64,000 bases of DNA from Rhodococcus yunnanensis NBRC 103083 (GCF_001895005.1 NZ_BCXH01000007.1:1-64000), one strand, 5' to 3'; shown: positions 36,148 to 44,108, counted from the first letter of the stretch. The notes: generated from the letters alone by a model not told the origin. Numbers and translations: made by a program.

Positions 36148-36801
36148 TCATTCTTCGGTGAGACACAGGACGACGGTGGGATTGCTGGTGCTCACCCAGT
36201 CGTAGGAACACGACGATGTGCTGGTGGTGCGACTTGTCACTCGGTGCGTTGCGCTGCTGGATCCGCAGGACGCTTCACCGACGGTTACCGAACTCGTCCC
36301 GTCGCCGTTGGTCGCGCCCAGTACTCGCGTGATGCAGTCCCCTACCGATGCATTCTCGATGACCTCGGCTGTGGTCGACGCGTTGTAGTACGCAGTGGTC
36401 GTAGTCGCGTACGTCGAATACGACTGCGATGAGTAGTAATCCGATGAGTAGTCGTCGGAGTCGTAGCCGTCGAACGCACTGGCAACCGCACCGGCCAACG
36501 CGAGAAGCCACACAATCGACAGCACCCAAATGGAGGTGAAGATGTAACCGATGATGCAGCCGGCCAGAGCAAGACCGCGCCCCTGCTCCCCGGTCCGTTT
36601 GATCCGCGACAGCGAGATGTGCCCCAGAATGATGCCGAGCGGGGCCAGCACGATCGCACCGATCAACGCGGCGATCGCAAGACCGTTGGTGGCCGGTGGC
36701 TGCTGGTACCCGTATGTCTGCTGCCCGTTCCAGTACGGCTGTCCCGGCGGCGGTTGCTGTGGGGGTGGCGGAGCGGGAGGGGGCGGCGGCGGAATGCTCA
36801 C
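36148..36801 (-). CDS. DUF4190 membrane protein with secreted C-terminal domain
   Basis: About 217 residues. A proline-rich start (SIPPPPPPAPPPPQQ) is followed by a DUF4190 domain (NGLAIAALIGAIVLAPLG, then GHISLSRIKRT and GRGLALAG) with two or three membrane helices. A small tyrosine/serine-rich linker and an extracytoplasmic tail with three cysteines come last. GTG 36801 is chosen by analogy with related proteins that begin MSIPPPPP; a GTG at 36822 is possible. A decayed copy of its DUF4190 core lies at 42059-42190. Confidence 0.82.
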   Translation of the reverse strand: MSIPPPPPPAPPPPQQPPPGQPYWNGQQTYGYQQPPATNGLAIAALIGAIVLAPLGIILGHISLSRIKRTGEQGRGLALAGCIIGYIFTSIWVLSIVWLLALAGAVASAFDGYDSDDYSSDYYSSQSYSTYATTTTAYYNASTTAEVIENASVGDCITRVLGATNGDGTSSVTVGEASCGSSSATHRVTSRTTSTSSCSYDWVSTSNPTVVLCLTEE

Positions 36802-37116
36802 CGCGAAGTCCGTCCATTGCACATGTCGGAAATGTACGGCGATGGAGGCGGTTACGGCAGTCGTTCGTTCGGATGACTACGACCACCGATCCAATGCGCG
36901 GCGAACCGACAGTCAGGCAGACCGTGGAGCGGGCACGGCGTTCCTACGCGACATTCAACTTGGTACAAATCGGCAGCACATCTGGGCGGCTCGCGAGCAG
37001 GGCACTACCTTGGCTATAGCTCCGCGCTGCTGCCGCAACTCCTCGAGTCCCACAGTATCCATACCGACCGGTAGCACCTTTGCCCCGCCGGGCTCTGTCT
37101 GCGTGTGCGCGCGTTG
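36802..37116. other. Intergenic region, no gene seen
   Basis: The stretch lies between two minus-strand genes. No frame here has a start, coding-like composition or family similarity that I can see. It should hold the promoter of the DUF4190 gene and the end of the upstream transcript, but no clear hairpin or promoter box was found. Confidence 0.4.
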
Positions 37117-37908
37117 TCAGACCGCCGTGCTGATCGAGGCCAAACGCTCAGCGGCAGATTCTGTTCCGAGTTCGAACCGCATTTTCGGATTGTGCAGGTA
37201 GAACGCGATCCACGATTGCAAGACGACGGGGTGGACGTCGAAACGTCGACAGTCGAGGTCGATCGTGAAGGTCGGCATCTTCTCGATTCGCCAGAAGCGT
37301 GTTGTGTTCCTTCCATGCCCCGAGAGGACGATCTGCGGTTTCAACACCACGCATTGGTACACGACCGGACGCCAGTAATTGAACCGATTCTTGAACTCGC
37401 GGTCCTCGATCTCCACGCTGTGGATAGTCTCCCACCTCGCTGCCTTTTCGAAAGACCAACCGCGGTGACGAACTCCGTCGGCATCGAGTTCAACCACGCC
37501 GTTACGGACCGAACGCAACGCCAACGACACGTAGAACGTGAGCAACAGTGGGACCGAGATGACAAAGACGAATCCGGAGAAGACGGTGAACGACGCCACG
37601 ATGACGCTCAACCACAGGAGTCCCCACCGCTCGTAGCGAACGGTGGAGTCACGGACTCGGTCGAGTACAGCAGGTCCGGATCTCGACGAGACCTGATTGA
37701 ACCACGGATTGATTGCCAACGTGACGGCGCAGAGGGCCATCGACAAGGCCATCCCAGCTTCCCTCCACCTGTTCTCGAACAGCATCGGGAGTGCGATGTA
37801 GACGAGGCCCGCAGCGATCACGACTCCGACGCCACTGCCCGCCACCAACCCGACGTGCGATTTACGTAGCGCAACAAAGGGTTCGGCAGTCGACTCAGAA
37901 GAGGACAT
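37117..37908 (-). CDS. Multi-pass membrane protein, candidate immunity protein
   Basis: About 263 residues with two pairs of membrane helices: residues ~18-55 (LVAGSGVGVVIAAGLVYIAL) and ~100-140 (LLWLSVIVASFTVFSGFVFV). A cytoplasmic region of mixed strands and helices follows, somewhat like a PH or YcxB-type domain (VVELDADGVRHRGWSFEK). ATG 37908 lies inside the end of the effector gene (14-nt overlap), so the two are translationally coupled. Multi-pass membrane proteins next to glycine-zipper type VII toxins can act as immunity proteins, as with TspA/TsaI. This assignment is by analogy and position only. Confidence 0.8.
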   Translation of the reverse strand: MSSSESTAEPFVALRKSHVGLVAGSGVGVVIAAGLVYIALPMLFENRWREAGMALSMALCAVTLAINPWFNQVSSRSGPAVLDRVRDSTVRYERWGLLWLSVIVASFTVFSGFVFVISVPLLLTFYVSLALRSVRNGVVELDADGVRHRGWSFEKAARWETIHSVEIEDREFKNRFNYWRPVVYQCVVLKPQIVLSGHGRNTTRFWRIEKMPTFTIDLDCRRFDVHPVVLQSWIAFYLHNPKMRFELGTESAAERLASISTAV

Positions 37909-38962
37909 CCCACGCTCCCGTCGCGAGGTCACCGATCGATGCCCCGGTGTCGTACACCGCGTCCCAACCGTCGACGACGGCATCACCCGCACTACCAATG
38001 CCTTCCTCGTAGAGCGTGTCGACTGCACCGGAGGTGAATACGCCGACAGCCGCCCCACCCACCGCGCCGACGACCGTACCGAGAACCGGTGCAGGGATCA
38101 GGGTTCCGATTGCCGCTCCGGCAGCGACAGAGGCAGCAAAGCTCGCCCCGCCGGAGACGATGGCCTGACCAGCTGGTTTTCCGTTGTAGATATCCCACGC
38201 GACGCCGGCGACCGCCAAACCGCCTCCAACACGTGCCGATACGCGTTCCGCCTTCGAGGCCAGGTCCTGTGCAGTCTCGGCGACATCGACCGCTCTGGCC
38301 GCGCTGGTGCTTGCGTAGTCCAATTCGCGATAGACCACGGAGGCCGTTGTCCCCTCAGGGGCGTTCATGGCGAGATCGATGTATCTACGCGATTGCGAAA
38401 CCAGCCATGCCGACTTGTCGTTCAACGCCCACACCTTAAGGTCGATGGCCGAATTCGCAGTGGCATCGATGATTTCGGTTGCAACGAAGAACCAATCGAC
38501 GATCGGGTTCGTCCAGACTCCCGCCAATGCCTCGGCCGATTCACGTTCGACAGTCCGTGCCGCGGACGCGGCGTCGAGGGCGGATCCGTAGGCGAGCGCC
38601 CGATCGCCCGATGATGGTTCTTCGATGACATCGCCGACGACGAACAACCCAGCCGCGGTCGCCTCTTCTCGCGCACCTGCCATCATGTCCAATGCCCTCT
38701 GTAGCCCGTCCGCGAAGTCGTCGACCTTTCGAGCGTGATCTCGAGCGGCCGCAGACACCTTCACTGCACCCTCTGCGCCTGCGGTCACCTTCGGGATCGC
38801 TACGTTGGAAGCAGGCCCGTCCCAGGCTCCGTCGATTCTGTTTCGCACGGCGAACACCGTGTCTGCTGAATCCTCCACGGCGAGAGCGAGCCCGGCGCGT
38901 AGCCAACGGGCAACCTGGCGGACGGATTCAGGATCACCGCCGATGTGAGTATCGATGCTCAT
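37895..38962 (-). CDS. WXG-type effector with glycine-zipper C-terminus (predicted pore-forming)
   Basis: A 355-residue protein without Sec signal. The N-terminal ~115 residues are helical with a WxG turn (GAWDGPAS, near residue 47). A helical middle region follows. The C-terminal ~110 residues contain long small-residue hydrophobic stretches (ASFAASVAAGAAIGTL and VLGTVVGAVGGAAVGVF) with GxxxG spacing, typical of glycine-zipper membrane inserters. It starts 3 bp after the small ESX partner gene and overlaps the membrane protein gene downstream. Export by a type VII system and membrane depolarisation are inferences. An alternative is a non-toxic structural ESX protein. Confidence 0.82.
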   Translation of the reverse strand: MSIDTHIGGDPESVRQVARWLRAGLALAVEDSADTVFAVRNRIDGAWDGPASNVAIPKVTAGAEGAVKVSAAARDHARKVDDFADGLQRALDMMAGAREEATAAGLFVVGDVIEEPSSGDRALAYGSALDAASAARTVERESAEALAGVWTNPIVDWFFVATEIIDATANSAIDLKVWALNDKSAWLVSQSRRYIDLAMNAPEGTTASVVYRELDYASTSAARAVDVAETAQDLASKAERVSARVGGGLAVAGVAWDIYNGKPAGQAIVSGGASFAASVAAGAAIGTLIPAPVLGTVVGAVGGAAVGVFTSGAVDTLYEEGIGSAGDAVVDGWDAVYDTGASIGDLATGAWDVLF

Positions 38963-38965
38963 GAC

Positions 38966-39250
38966 CTACTCCGCCCACGCCGCGACATTGATCTCGTCGG
39001 CTGCGACGATGTCCTGCTCGGCGTATCGAGTGGCGCACTCGTTCAACATGTCACTCATTCCGGCAAGGCCGATCACCAGCTGACCCGCGGAGGTCACGAG
39101 ATTACTCAGGATGCCGAATATCGCGGCGGTCCCTACTCCTCCGTCGACCTCTGTAGGTACCGAGGGCGCAATTTCGTCGACCCGGATCGCGGCGTCGTTC
39201 AAATATCCCGCCTGCATTCGTATTTCCTCGTGATCCACGACGATGCTCAT
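38966..39250 (-). CDS. ESX-like small protein with YxxxD motif
   Basis: A 94-residue helical protein starting SIVVDHEEIRMQAGYLND. No WxG turn is present, but the C-terminal YAEQD fits the type VII export signal YxxxD/E after a cysteine-containing helix. It resembles the EspC/LXG-partner type that pairs with a larger substrate. ATG 39250 overlaps the previous stop (ATGA). The larger WXG effector begins 3 bp after its stop, so it is the natural secretion partner. Confidence 0.82.
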   Translation of the reverse strand: MSIVVDHEEIRMQAGYLNDAAIRVDEIAPSVPTEVDGGVGTAAIFGILSNLVTSAGQLVIGLAGMSDMLNECATRYAEQDIVAADEINVAAWAE

Positions 39251-39522
39251 GATGCGCGCGCCCTTTCCGGCACGACGACGTCGAGCAACACGAGTTCGAA
39301 GGGTGCCACAACCTTCAGCGAGGACAGGTAGCTGGTGGGAATCACGATCCACGGCTGGTTGCCACCCATGCACGTGCGCAAGCGGTCCAGGGCCGAGTAG
39401 GCCAGGAGCGACGACCTGCCGTCACGCGTGCTGCCGAGTAACACACGCGCATCCGACGGGTCCGACACTCGCTCATGACACGGCACATACAGCACCGGTG
39501 GAAAATCTGATGGAATCATCAC
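39247..39522 (-). CDS. Small SseB/SAV_915-like protein at a type VII effector locus
   Basis: A 91-residue protein with LYVPCHERVSDPSDARVLLG and following SLLAYSALDRLRTCMG, the pattern of SseB/SAV_915-like domains common beside actinobacterial ESX-type genes. No signal or membrane segment is seen. The GTG at 39522 is followed directly by an ATG; GGGAGGG lies about 10 nt upstream. Its stop overlaps the next start. A chaperone or adaptor role for the downstream substrates is plausible but not shown. Confidence 0.75.
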   Translation of the reverse strand: MMIPSDFPPVLYVPCHERVSDPSDARVLLGSTRDGRSSLLAYSALDRLRTCMGGNQPWIVIPTSYLSSLKVVAPFELVLLDVVVPERARAS

Positions 39523-39657
39523 GCGTTGACCCTCCCCTGCTCCGGTGTAAGAACCGGTCCTACAGATTCAGACGCAACGAACGAAAGAACGGTTCCAATC
39601 TGCAGCGGAAAGCATCGGCAGGCATGGAACCGCCGCCACCGCAGCAGCGATTCCTCC

Positions 39658-39842
39658 TTATTCGCAACAAGATTCGACTGTCGCACAGGTGGCGAAATCG
39701 ACGGCCCAGCGCAGAGGCTCGGAGGAGGCGAGCAGGTTTGGACCACCGGAGAGCGTCGTAGCCCCTTCCACGCCAACACCCGCAGAACCGACTCGGCGAC
39801 CATCACGGGCTTGTCCGATCCTTCGGCTTCGATCGTGTACAC
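39658..39842 (-). pseudogene. Frameshifted small gene upstream of the ESX effector operon
   Basis: The first part reads in one frame (YTIEAEGSDKPVMVAESVLR from GTG 39842). After VLAWKG the coding-like composition moves to the next frame (LSGGPNLLASSEPLRWAVDF) and runs to a TAA at 39658. Codon third positions are GC-rich in the first frame before the junction and in the second after it. A single-base change near 39765 would join them. There is no good ribosome site at the GTG. It looks like a small gene broken recently, or a sequencing error. The family is not recognised. Confidence 0.4.
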
Positions 39843-39939
39843 CGTGGTTATCTGTACTCCCCCCGGCGACGTCGGTGTGCGAGAGCTCCCTGATCACGTC
39901 CATTACTTCACGGCCGTCGACTTTTCATCGACGGTGCCA

Positions 39940-40794
39940 CTAGCCGACGATTGCGTCGGTCAGAGCCTGCGGCTGTTCCAGCGGAACGATGTGCCCGCAA
40001 TCTGCGATCGGTACACGCGTCAAATTGTCGGCGAGATGCGCCATTTGATGAGACAAAGCGTCGCGCACTACCCCGCCCTCGACGGACGTCACAGGCATCG
40101 TCAGTCGCGCAGCCGCGAGCCCGCCGCGGAACAGCGCGGAGTTGCGCTCGGCCCAGCGGTAGTAACGAAAGCCGGCTCGTAGCGCATCGACGCCTGTGTA
40201 TGCATCGATGAACGCGGCACGGACATCGGCACCGATGTCCTGCTGGACACTCGGTCCGGTCAGGAAGTAGTCGAGGTACTCGGCCTCGTGTCCTGCCAGA
40301 ACGTGCTCGGCCAAGCCCGATGTCGCATGAAAACCGAACCACCACGGCGGACCGGCCGCCAAGAACTTCTCCGCCCCAGGCACATTGGGCAAGACTCCCT
40401 CCATCACGACCAGTCGGTGCACCCGGGACGGCCGAGTCAGCGCCGCATACACAGCGGTGGGCACGCCGGCATCGAGCGCAACCACAATTGCGTCGGGAAG
40501 ATCCAGGGCGTCGAGGATGCCCACCACATCAGCGGTGGTGGTGGCGACATCGAATGGAATTTCGGGTCGTTCGCTTGCACCGACACCACGCATGTCCGGT
40601 GCGATGACGCGGTAGCCGCGATCGGCCAGCAAGGTGCCCACGGTTCTCCACACCTCCCACGTGTGCGGCCAGCCATGGATGAGCAGGGCGGGTGTCCCGT
40701 CGACCGGTCCGGCGAGCGCAACGTTGAGCACCACACCGTTCGTGGTGATGCGCGTAAGGGTGAAGGTTTCTGTTCGATCGAAGCCCGTGGTCAC
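39940..40794 (-). CDS. Alpha/beta hydrolase (epoxide hydrolase/haloacid dehalogenase type)
   Basis: A 284-residue alpha/beta hydrolase. The HGWPHTW oxyanion motif and DMRGVGASERP are typical of epoxide hydrolases and haloalkane/haloacetate dehalogenases. The nucleophile position reads VALDAG, with aspartate in place of serine but without the usual GHDWG context. The catalytic histidine is in DCGHIVPLEQP. The GTG start has AGGAGG 5 nt upstream. It is divergent from an HxlR regulator, its probable controller. Confidence 0.9.
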   Translation of the reverse strand: MTTGFDRTETFTLTRITTNGVVLNVALAGPVDGTPALLIHGWPHTWEVWRTVGTLLADRGYRVIAPDMRGVGASERPEIPFDVATTTADVVGILDALDLPDAIVVALDAGVPTAVYAALTRPSRVHRLVVMEGVLPNVPGAEKFLAAGPPWWFGFHATSGLAEHVLAGHEAEYLDYFLTGPSVQQDIGADVRAAFIDAYTGVDALRAGFRYYRWAERNSALFRGGLAAARLTMPVTSVEGGVVRDALSHQMAHLADNLTRVPIADCGHIVPLEQPQALTDAIVG

Positions 40795-40803
40795 ATATCC
40801 TCC

Positions 40804-40823
40804 TATAGTTACTGTTGGTTACC
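40804..40823. promoter_or_regulatory. Shared regulatory region with repeated GTTAC motif
   Basis: TAGTTACT (40806-40813) and TGGTTACC (40816-40823) form a direct repeat in the short divergent gap between the hydrolase and HxlR genes. TATAGT at 40804-40809 resembles a -10 box on the plus strand. The place and repeat suit HxlR binding; this is inference. Confidence 0.35.
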
Positions 40824-40889
40824 GACCAGGTTCGTCCGAAGCCGTGCGTTGCACAAGAACGCACTTCCAAGAAAGGTGGTGAGTCCGCG

Positions 40890-41267
40890 GTGACTACCAC
40901 CGGTGATCTCTTCTCCCCTGACTGCCCCACGCGCCAACTCCTCGACCGCATCGGCGACAAGTGGACATCCATGCTGGTCAAACTGCTGGCCGAGCGCGGG
41001 CCCGAAGGTGCGCGCTTCTCCGAGTTGCTGCGCGGTGCGACGGGCATCAGCCAGAAGATGCTGTCGCAGACCCTGCAGAAGCTGGCTGCAGATGGTTTGG
41101 TCGAAAGGGAGGTCGAGCCGACGGTCCCGCCGGCAGTGCACTACCGGCTCACCGAATTGGGACGATCCCTCGAGGAATCGCTGGCGTTGGTGCGGGCGTG
41201 GGCAGAAGCGCACATGCACGAAATCGTCGACTTCCGACGAGCCGCATCCGTGGCTCCGAAGGCGTGA
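40890..41267 (+). CDS. HxlR-family transcriptional regulator
   Basis: About 125 residues with the HxlR winged helix: CPTRQLLDRIGDKWTSMLV at the N-terminus, then FSELLRGATGISQKMLSQTL and LAADGLVEREVEPTVPPAVH. One cysteine (DCPTR) sits at the usual sensing position. HxlR proteins often respond to aldehydes or oxidants. GTG 40890 is preferred by family length, with an AGGTGG upstream; the longer reading adds an atypical 25 residues. It is divergent from the alpha/beta hydrolase. Confidence 0.92.
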   Translation: MTTTGDLFSPDCPTRQLLDRIGDKWTSMLVKLLAERGPEGARFSELLRGATGISQKMLSQTLQKLAADGLVEREVEPTVPPAVHYRLTELGRSLEESLALVRAWAEAHMHEIVDFRRAASVAPKA

Positions 41268-41279
41268 ACCCTCAACGGC

Positions 41280-41449
41280 GACGGCCCGAATTGCGGTGAA
41301 GAACTTACCGAATACCACCTTCATTTGTTCGACGACGTCGATGTGGCTCTGTAACACCTCGACCATGTTGTTCGCGCCACCGGCGGCCTTCTGTGAATAG
41401 ATCCTTTGCAGTTGCTTGCCGGAGTCGAAGTCGCCTATTTCCGCGTAGG
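41280..41449 (-). pseudogene. 3' remnant of an ESX-like gene
   Basis: The frame reads GDFDSGKQLQRIYSQKAAGG, then VLQSHIDVVEQMKVVF. This matches residues ~60-105 of the intact protein at 42915-43289 (GSFESGKDLRRIFSEKAVGG, VLQSHIDVVERMKAVF). The first ~58 codons are missing; they are replaced by the 3' end of the DUF3558 gene, which overlaps in another frame. The remnant has no start codon or ribosome site and runs into the HxlR 3' end. Confidence 0.75.
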
Positions 41450-41956
41450 CGGTAGGTACTGTTCCAGTTCTGACACGTGCTCCTGCACGACAACACACGG
41501 ATCGATGCCATCCTCGCGGTTTCTGTAGATGACCGAAAAGACAACAACTCCGGGTGGGACGTCGATTGCAATGTTGCAGTCTTCGATCGACTGTGCGACG
41601 TCGGTTTTGTAAAGAAAGGAGTCACGGCCGTCGATATTCAGATTGCGACCGTCGATATTGGAGACGTCGCTGCGTTCTTCATCGACAGTATGCTGGAACG
41701 ACGACTTCACGCTGAGTGTGTACGGGACATCGACGCCGTCCGGTCTGAAGGAACAGCGTGCCCAGTCGTCCACATGAATTCCTTCGCCCCACCCCTCGTC
41801 TCGATAGTCGGGATTCAAGTCGGTCGCCGCTATTACGTCTGGCGTAATGCTGCACGGATCCCAGCGCTCGCCTGCTACGGCGGACCCCGCGGTGCTGCCC
41901 CCACATCCGGCGAGCAGGACAAAGACTCCGATCAACGCAGCCGCCCGTTTCCGCAC
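41435..41956 (-). CDS. DUF3558 lipoprotein (copy 3)
   Basis: A 173-residue lipoprotein: lipobox LLAGCGGS (Cys near 18), then the DUF3558 start RWDPCSITPDVIAATDLNP and GWGEGIHVDDWARCSF, with a conserved cysteine pair for a disulfide. It is one of three paralogues within 2.4 kb. Its last codons run into the ESX remnant, so the original C-terminus may be slightly altered. DUF3558 lipoproteins are common in Mycobacteriales and often sit beside ESX-like genes; their function is unknown. Confidence 0.88.
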   Translation of the reverse strand: MRKRAAALIGVFVLLAGCGGSTAGSAVAGERWDPCSITPDVIAATDLNPDYRDEGWGEGIHVDDWARCSFRPDGVDVPYTLSVKSSFQHTVDEERSDVSNIDGRNLNIDGRDSFLYKTDVAQSIEDCNIAIDVPPGVVVFSVIYRNREDGIDPCVVVQEHVSELEQYLPPTRK

Positions 41957-42058
41957 TCAACCCCCTTGATCACGGTGTTCAACACGTTAGACGCGCCACG
42001 CACTCGTGTGGTTCCGTTCGATTGCGGCGCCACAGACCAAGCAGGTACGACCACGGCG

Positions 42059-42190
42059 TCACTCCCTCGTCCGTTTGATTTGCGACAGTGAAACGTGCCT
42101 CATGATCATGCCGAGCGGCGCCAGAGGGATCGTGCCAATCAACTCCGCGATCACCAGACCGTTCGTGGAAGACGGTTGCTGGTAGCCGCA
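42059..42190 (-). pseudogene. Decayed DUF4190 fragment
   Basis: A 43-codon open stretch reads GYQQPSSTNGLVIAELIGT then PLAPLGMIMRHVSLSQIKRT and stops. It closely matches the core of the DUF4190 protein at 36148-36801 (GYQQPPATNGLAIAALIGA, SLSRIKRT). The start and the rest of the gene are absent. The remaining gap between the two DUF3558 genes (41957-42328) shows nothing else. Confidence 0.75.
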
Positions 42191-42328
42191 CAATTGTTTC
42201 CAGGCAAATCCCGTATGCGGCTACTCCTCGACGGAGGAGCAAGGTCGCGCTGAGTCCTTCGCAGTCAATCCGCTCCGGGGATACGGGCCGCGTCGAATCC
42301 AAGTGCATGTTTCGTCATCAATCGTCTC

Positions 42329-42850
42329 CTATTTCGGCGCGGCAGGAACCGCAGATTCCAGATCGGTCACGTGGTCGAGGACCACTTGGCAGGCGTCAAC
42401 CCCATCGTCTATCCGGTACAGGGCGGTGAACACGACAACGCCACCGGGAACCTCGAGGGCGATCTGACAGTCCCTGATTGCGACACCGAACTCCGTCCTG
42501 TACGTATACGCATCGCGCCCACCGATTTTCGAGTCACGTCCCTCACGGTTGGATTGTTTCGCACGAGCTTCCGCGATCGTGTGGTCGGTGGACGACATCA
42601 CGCTCAATCCATACGCCGAGTCGACCCCGCCAGGCGCGTGGAACACACAGCTTCCCCAGTCCGGAACGTCGATGCCCTCACCCCATCCCTCCATGCGGTA
42701 CTCGGGGTCCAATCCCGTTGCCGCCAGTGCTTCCGGCGTGATGCTGCACGGATCCCATCGCTCAACAGCAATGGGACTCCCCTCGACGCCGCCGCCGCAC
42801 CCTTCAAGCACGACTGCCCCGGCAATCAACGCCACCACCCATTTTCTCAC
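42329..42850 (-). CDS. DUF3558 lipoprotein (copy 2)
   Basis: A 173-residue lipoprotein with lipobox VLEGCGGG and DUF3558 stretches RWDPCSITPEALAATGLDP and GWGEGIDVPDWGSCVF. It is very similar to the copies on either side. It lies 64 bp after the intact ESX-like gene and is probably in the same transcript. It should be attached to the outer face of the membrane. Confidence 0.9.
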   Translation of the reverse strand: MRKWVVALIAGAVVLEGCGGGVEGSPIAVERWDPCSITPEALAATGLDPEYRMEGWGEGIDVPDWGSCVFHAPGGVDSAYGLSVMSSTDHTIAEARAKQSNREGRDSKIGGRDAYTYRTEFGVAIRDCQIALEVPGGVVVFTALYRIDDGVDACQVVLDHVTDLESAVPAAPK

Positions 42851-42914
42851 CGAACCCCCTCGATCACGACGGTCATCCCGTCAGGAGCGCCGGGCATCGA
42901 TCGGAGCAGCGTCC

Positions 42915-43289
42915 CTATCTCGGCTCCCGCTGCCCGAGGTCCACAGCATTCATTTCATCCTGCTCCGTGGTCGCGGCGAAAAGTTTGTCGAACACGGCCT
43001 TCATTCTTTCCACTACGTCGATGTGGCTTTGCAACACGTCGAACAGATTGTTCGGACCACCCACCGCTTTCTCCGAGAATATTCGCCTGAGGTCCTTGCC
43101 TGATTCGAAGCTGCCAAGCCCTTCGACGTTCGCTAAATCCGCCGCTTTGGCCTGGTGCTCCTTCAGCTTGTCGATGAACGTTGTGCAGGCACGGCTGCAG
43201 GCGCCTGCAGCCTCGGCGTTGAGGGTTAACTGTCCTCGATCAGCTGCAACACCAAGCGATTGCCAAAGCGAACTTCCATCTTCGCTCAT
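42915..43289 (-). CDS. ESX-like helical protein paired with DUF3558 lipoproteins
   Basis: A 124-residue cytosolic-type protein with no signal peptide and an all-helical pattern. It has GACSRACTTFIDKLKEH, then LGSFESGKDLRRIFSEKAVG and VLQSHIDVVERMKAVFDKL. This long-helix type, with a central GxFxSGxxLRRxFxxKA motif, is common next to DUF3558 genes in Nocardia-like bacteria and is regarded as ESX/WXG100-related. It begins 10 bp after the upstream DUF3558 gene. A truncated paralogue lies at 41280-41449. Confidence 0.82.
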   Translation of the reverse strand: MSEDGSSLWQSLGVAADRGQLTLNAEAAGACSRACTTFIDKLKEHQAKAADLANVEGLGSFESGKDLRRIFSEKAVGGPNNLFDVLQSHIDVVERMKAVFDKLFAATTEQDEMNAVDLGQREPR

Positions 43290-43299
43290 CGTCGGGCTC

Positions 43300-43827
43300 C
43301 TACCTGGCGGCTGCCGGAAGCGCGGACTCTAGATCGGTTGTATGTTCGACAACGATTGCGCACGGATCTGTTTCACCTTCCACGTACTCCAAATAGTTGA
43401 CCGAGAAGATCACAACGCCAACTTGCATGTCGATGCCGACACTGCATGCAACCGCCGACCTCCCGATCACCCTCCTGTACTGAAACGCATCACGGTCCCC
43501 GATCTCGATGGCACGCCCCTCGATGTTGCGCGTGTCCTGCTGTATCTCCGTGAAGCTGTGGACAAGGGACGACTGCACGCTCAGAAAGTAGGGAGCGCCG
43601 ACGCCCGGGGGTTTGAACGAACATCGCGCCCAGTCGTCTACGACAATTCCCTCACCCCATCCAACATCTCTGTACGAAGGGTCCAGTCCCGTCGCTGCGA
43701 TCGACTCAGGCGTAAGGCTGCACGGATCCCATCGCGTAGGCTCGGCTTTCGCAACGGCGTCCACGTGGCGACTGCAGCCGCCAACTAGCGCCACTAGAGC
43801 GCACCCGACCACCATCCACTTCAGCAC
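43300..43827 (-). CDS. DUF3558 lipoprotein (copy 1)
   Basis: About 175 residues: lipobox LVGGCSRH, then RWDPCSLTPESIAATGLDP and GWGEGIVVDDWARCSF. GTG 43827 is chosen because GGAGGGG lies just upstream and the product then aligns with the paralogues' MRKW start. It is the first gene of the lipoprotein-ESX unit. Confidence 0.9.
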   Translation of the reverse strand: MLKWMVVGCALVALVGGCSRHVDAVAKAEPTRWDPCSLTPESIAATGLDPSYRDVGWGEGIVVDDWARCSFKPPGVGAPYFLSVQSSLVHSFTEIQQDTRNIEGRAIEIGDRDAFQYRRVIGRSAVACSVGIDMQVGVVIFSVNYLEYVEGETDPCAIVVEHTTDLESALPAAAR

Positions 43828-44108
43828 GCGACCCCTCCTCTGAACCAGTCGATAGGTTAGACGCAGAGGAGTCGGGTTCGGTTCCACAGTGACAGTCGAT
43901 CGCATTCAGTTCGCACTCGGAGCTCACGGAGATGGACGTGGACATCATGGATGGTCGGTACGTCCGGGCTCCCCCAACGAGCACGCGATGGAGTTCAACG
44001 CCATTGCTTTCATGTGCGCCGAAACGGTGCGTCGTGGTCCCATCGCCCGGGCTGGACCTGATCGAGGCGATCCCCGCGCCGCCGCACTGATGTGGCGATA
44101 CACCGACG
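43828..44108. other. Intergenic region, no gene seen
   Basis: This gap follows the pRiA4b-type gene and precedes the first DUF3558 gene. Open frames on both strands are short and Arg/Pro-rich without family features. A short phrase (ELNAID) near 43900 vaguely recalls the end of the ESX-like protein but is too short to call. Confidence 0.4.

Noticed and set aside
43880..43950. Short ELNAID phrase resembling the C-terminus of the ESX-like protein
   Set aside because: Only about six residues match; too short to call a third ESX remnant.
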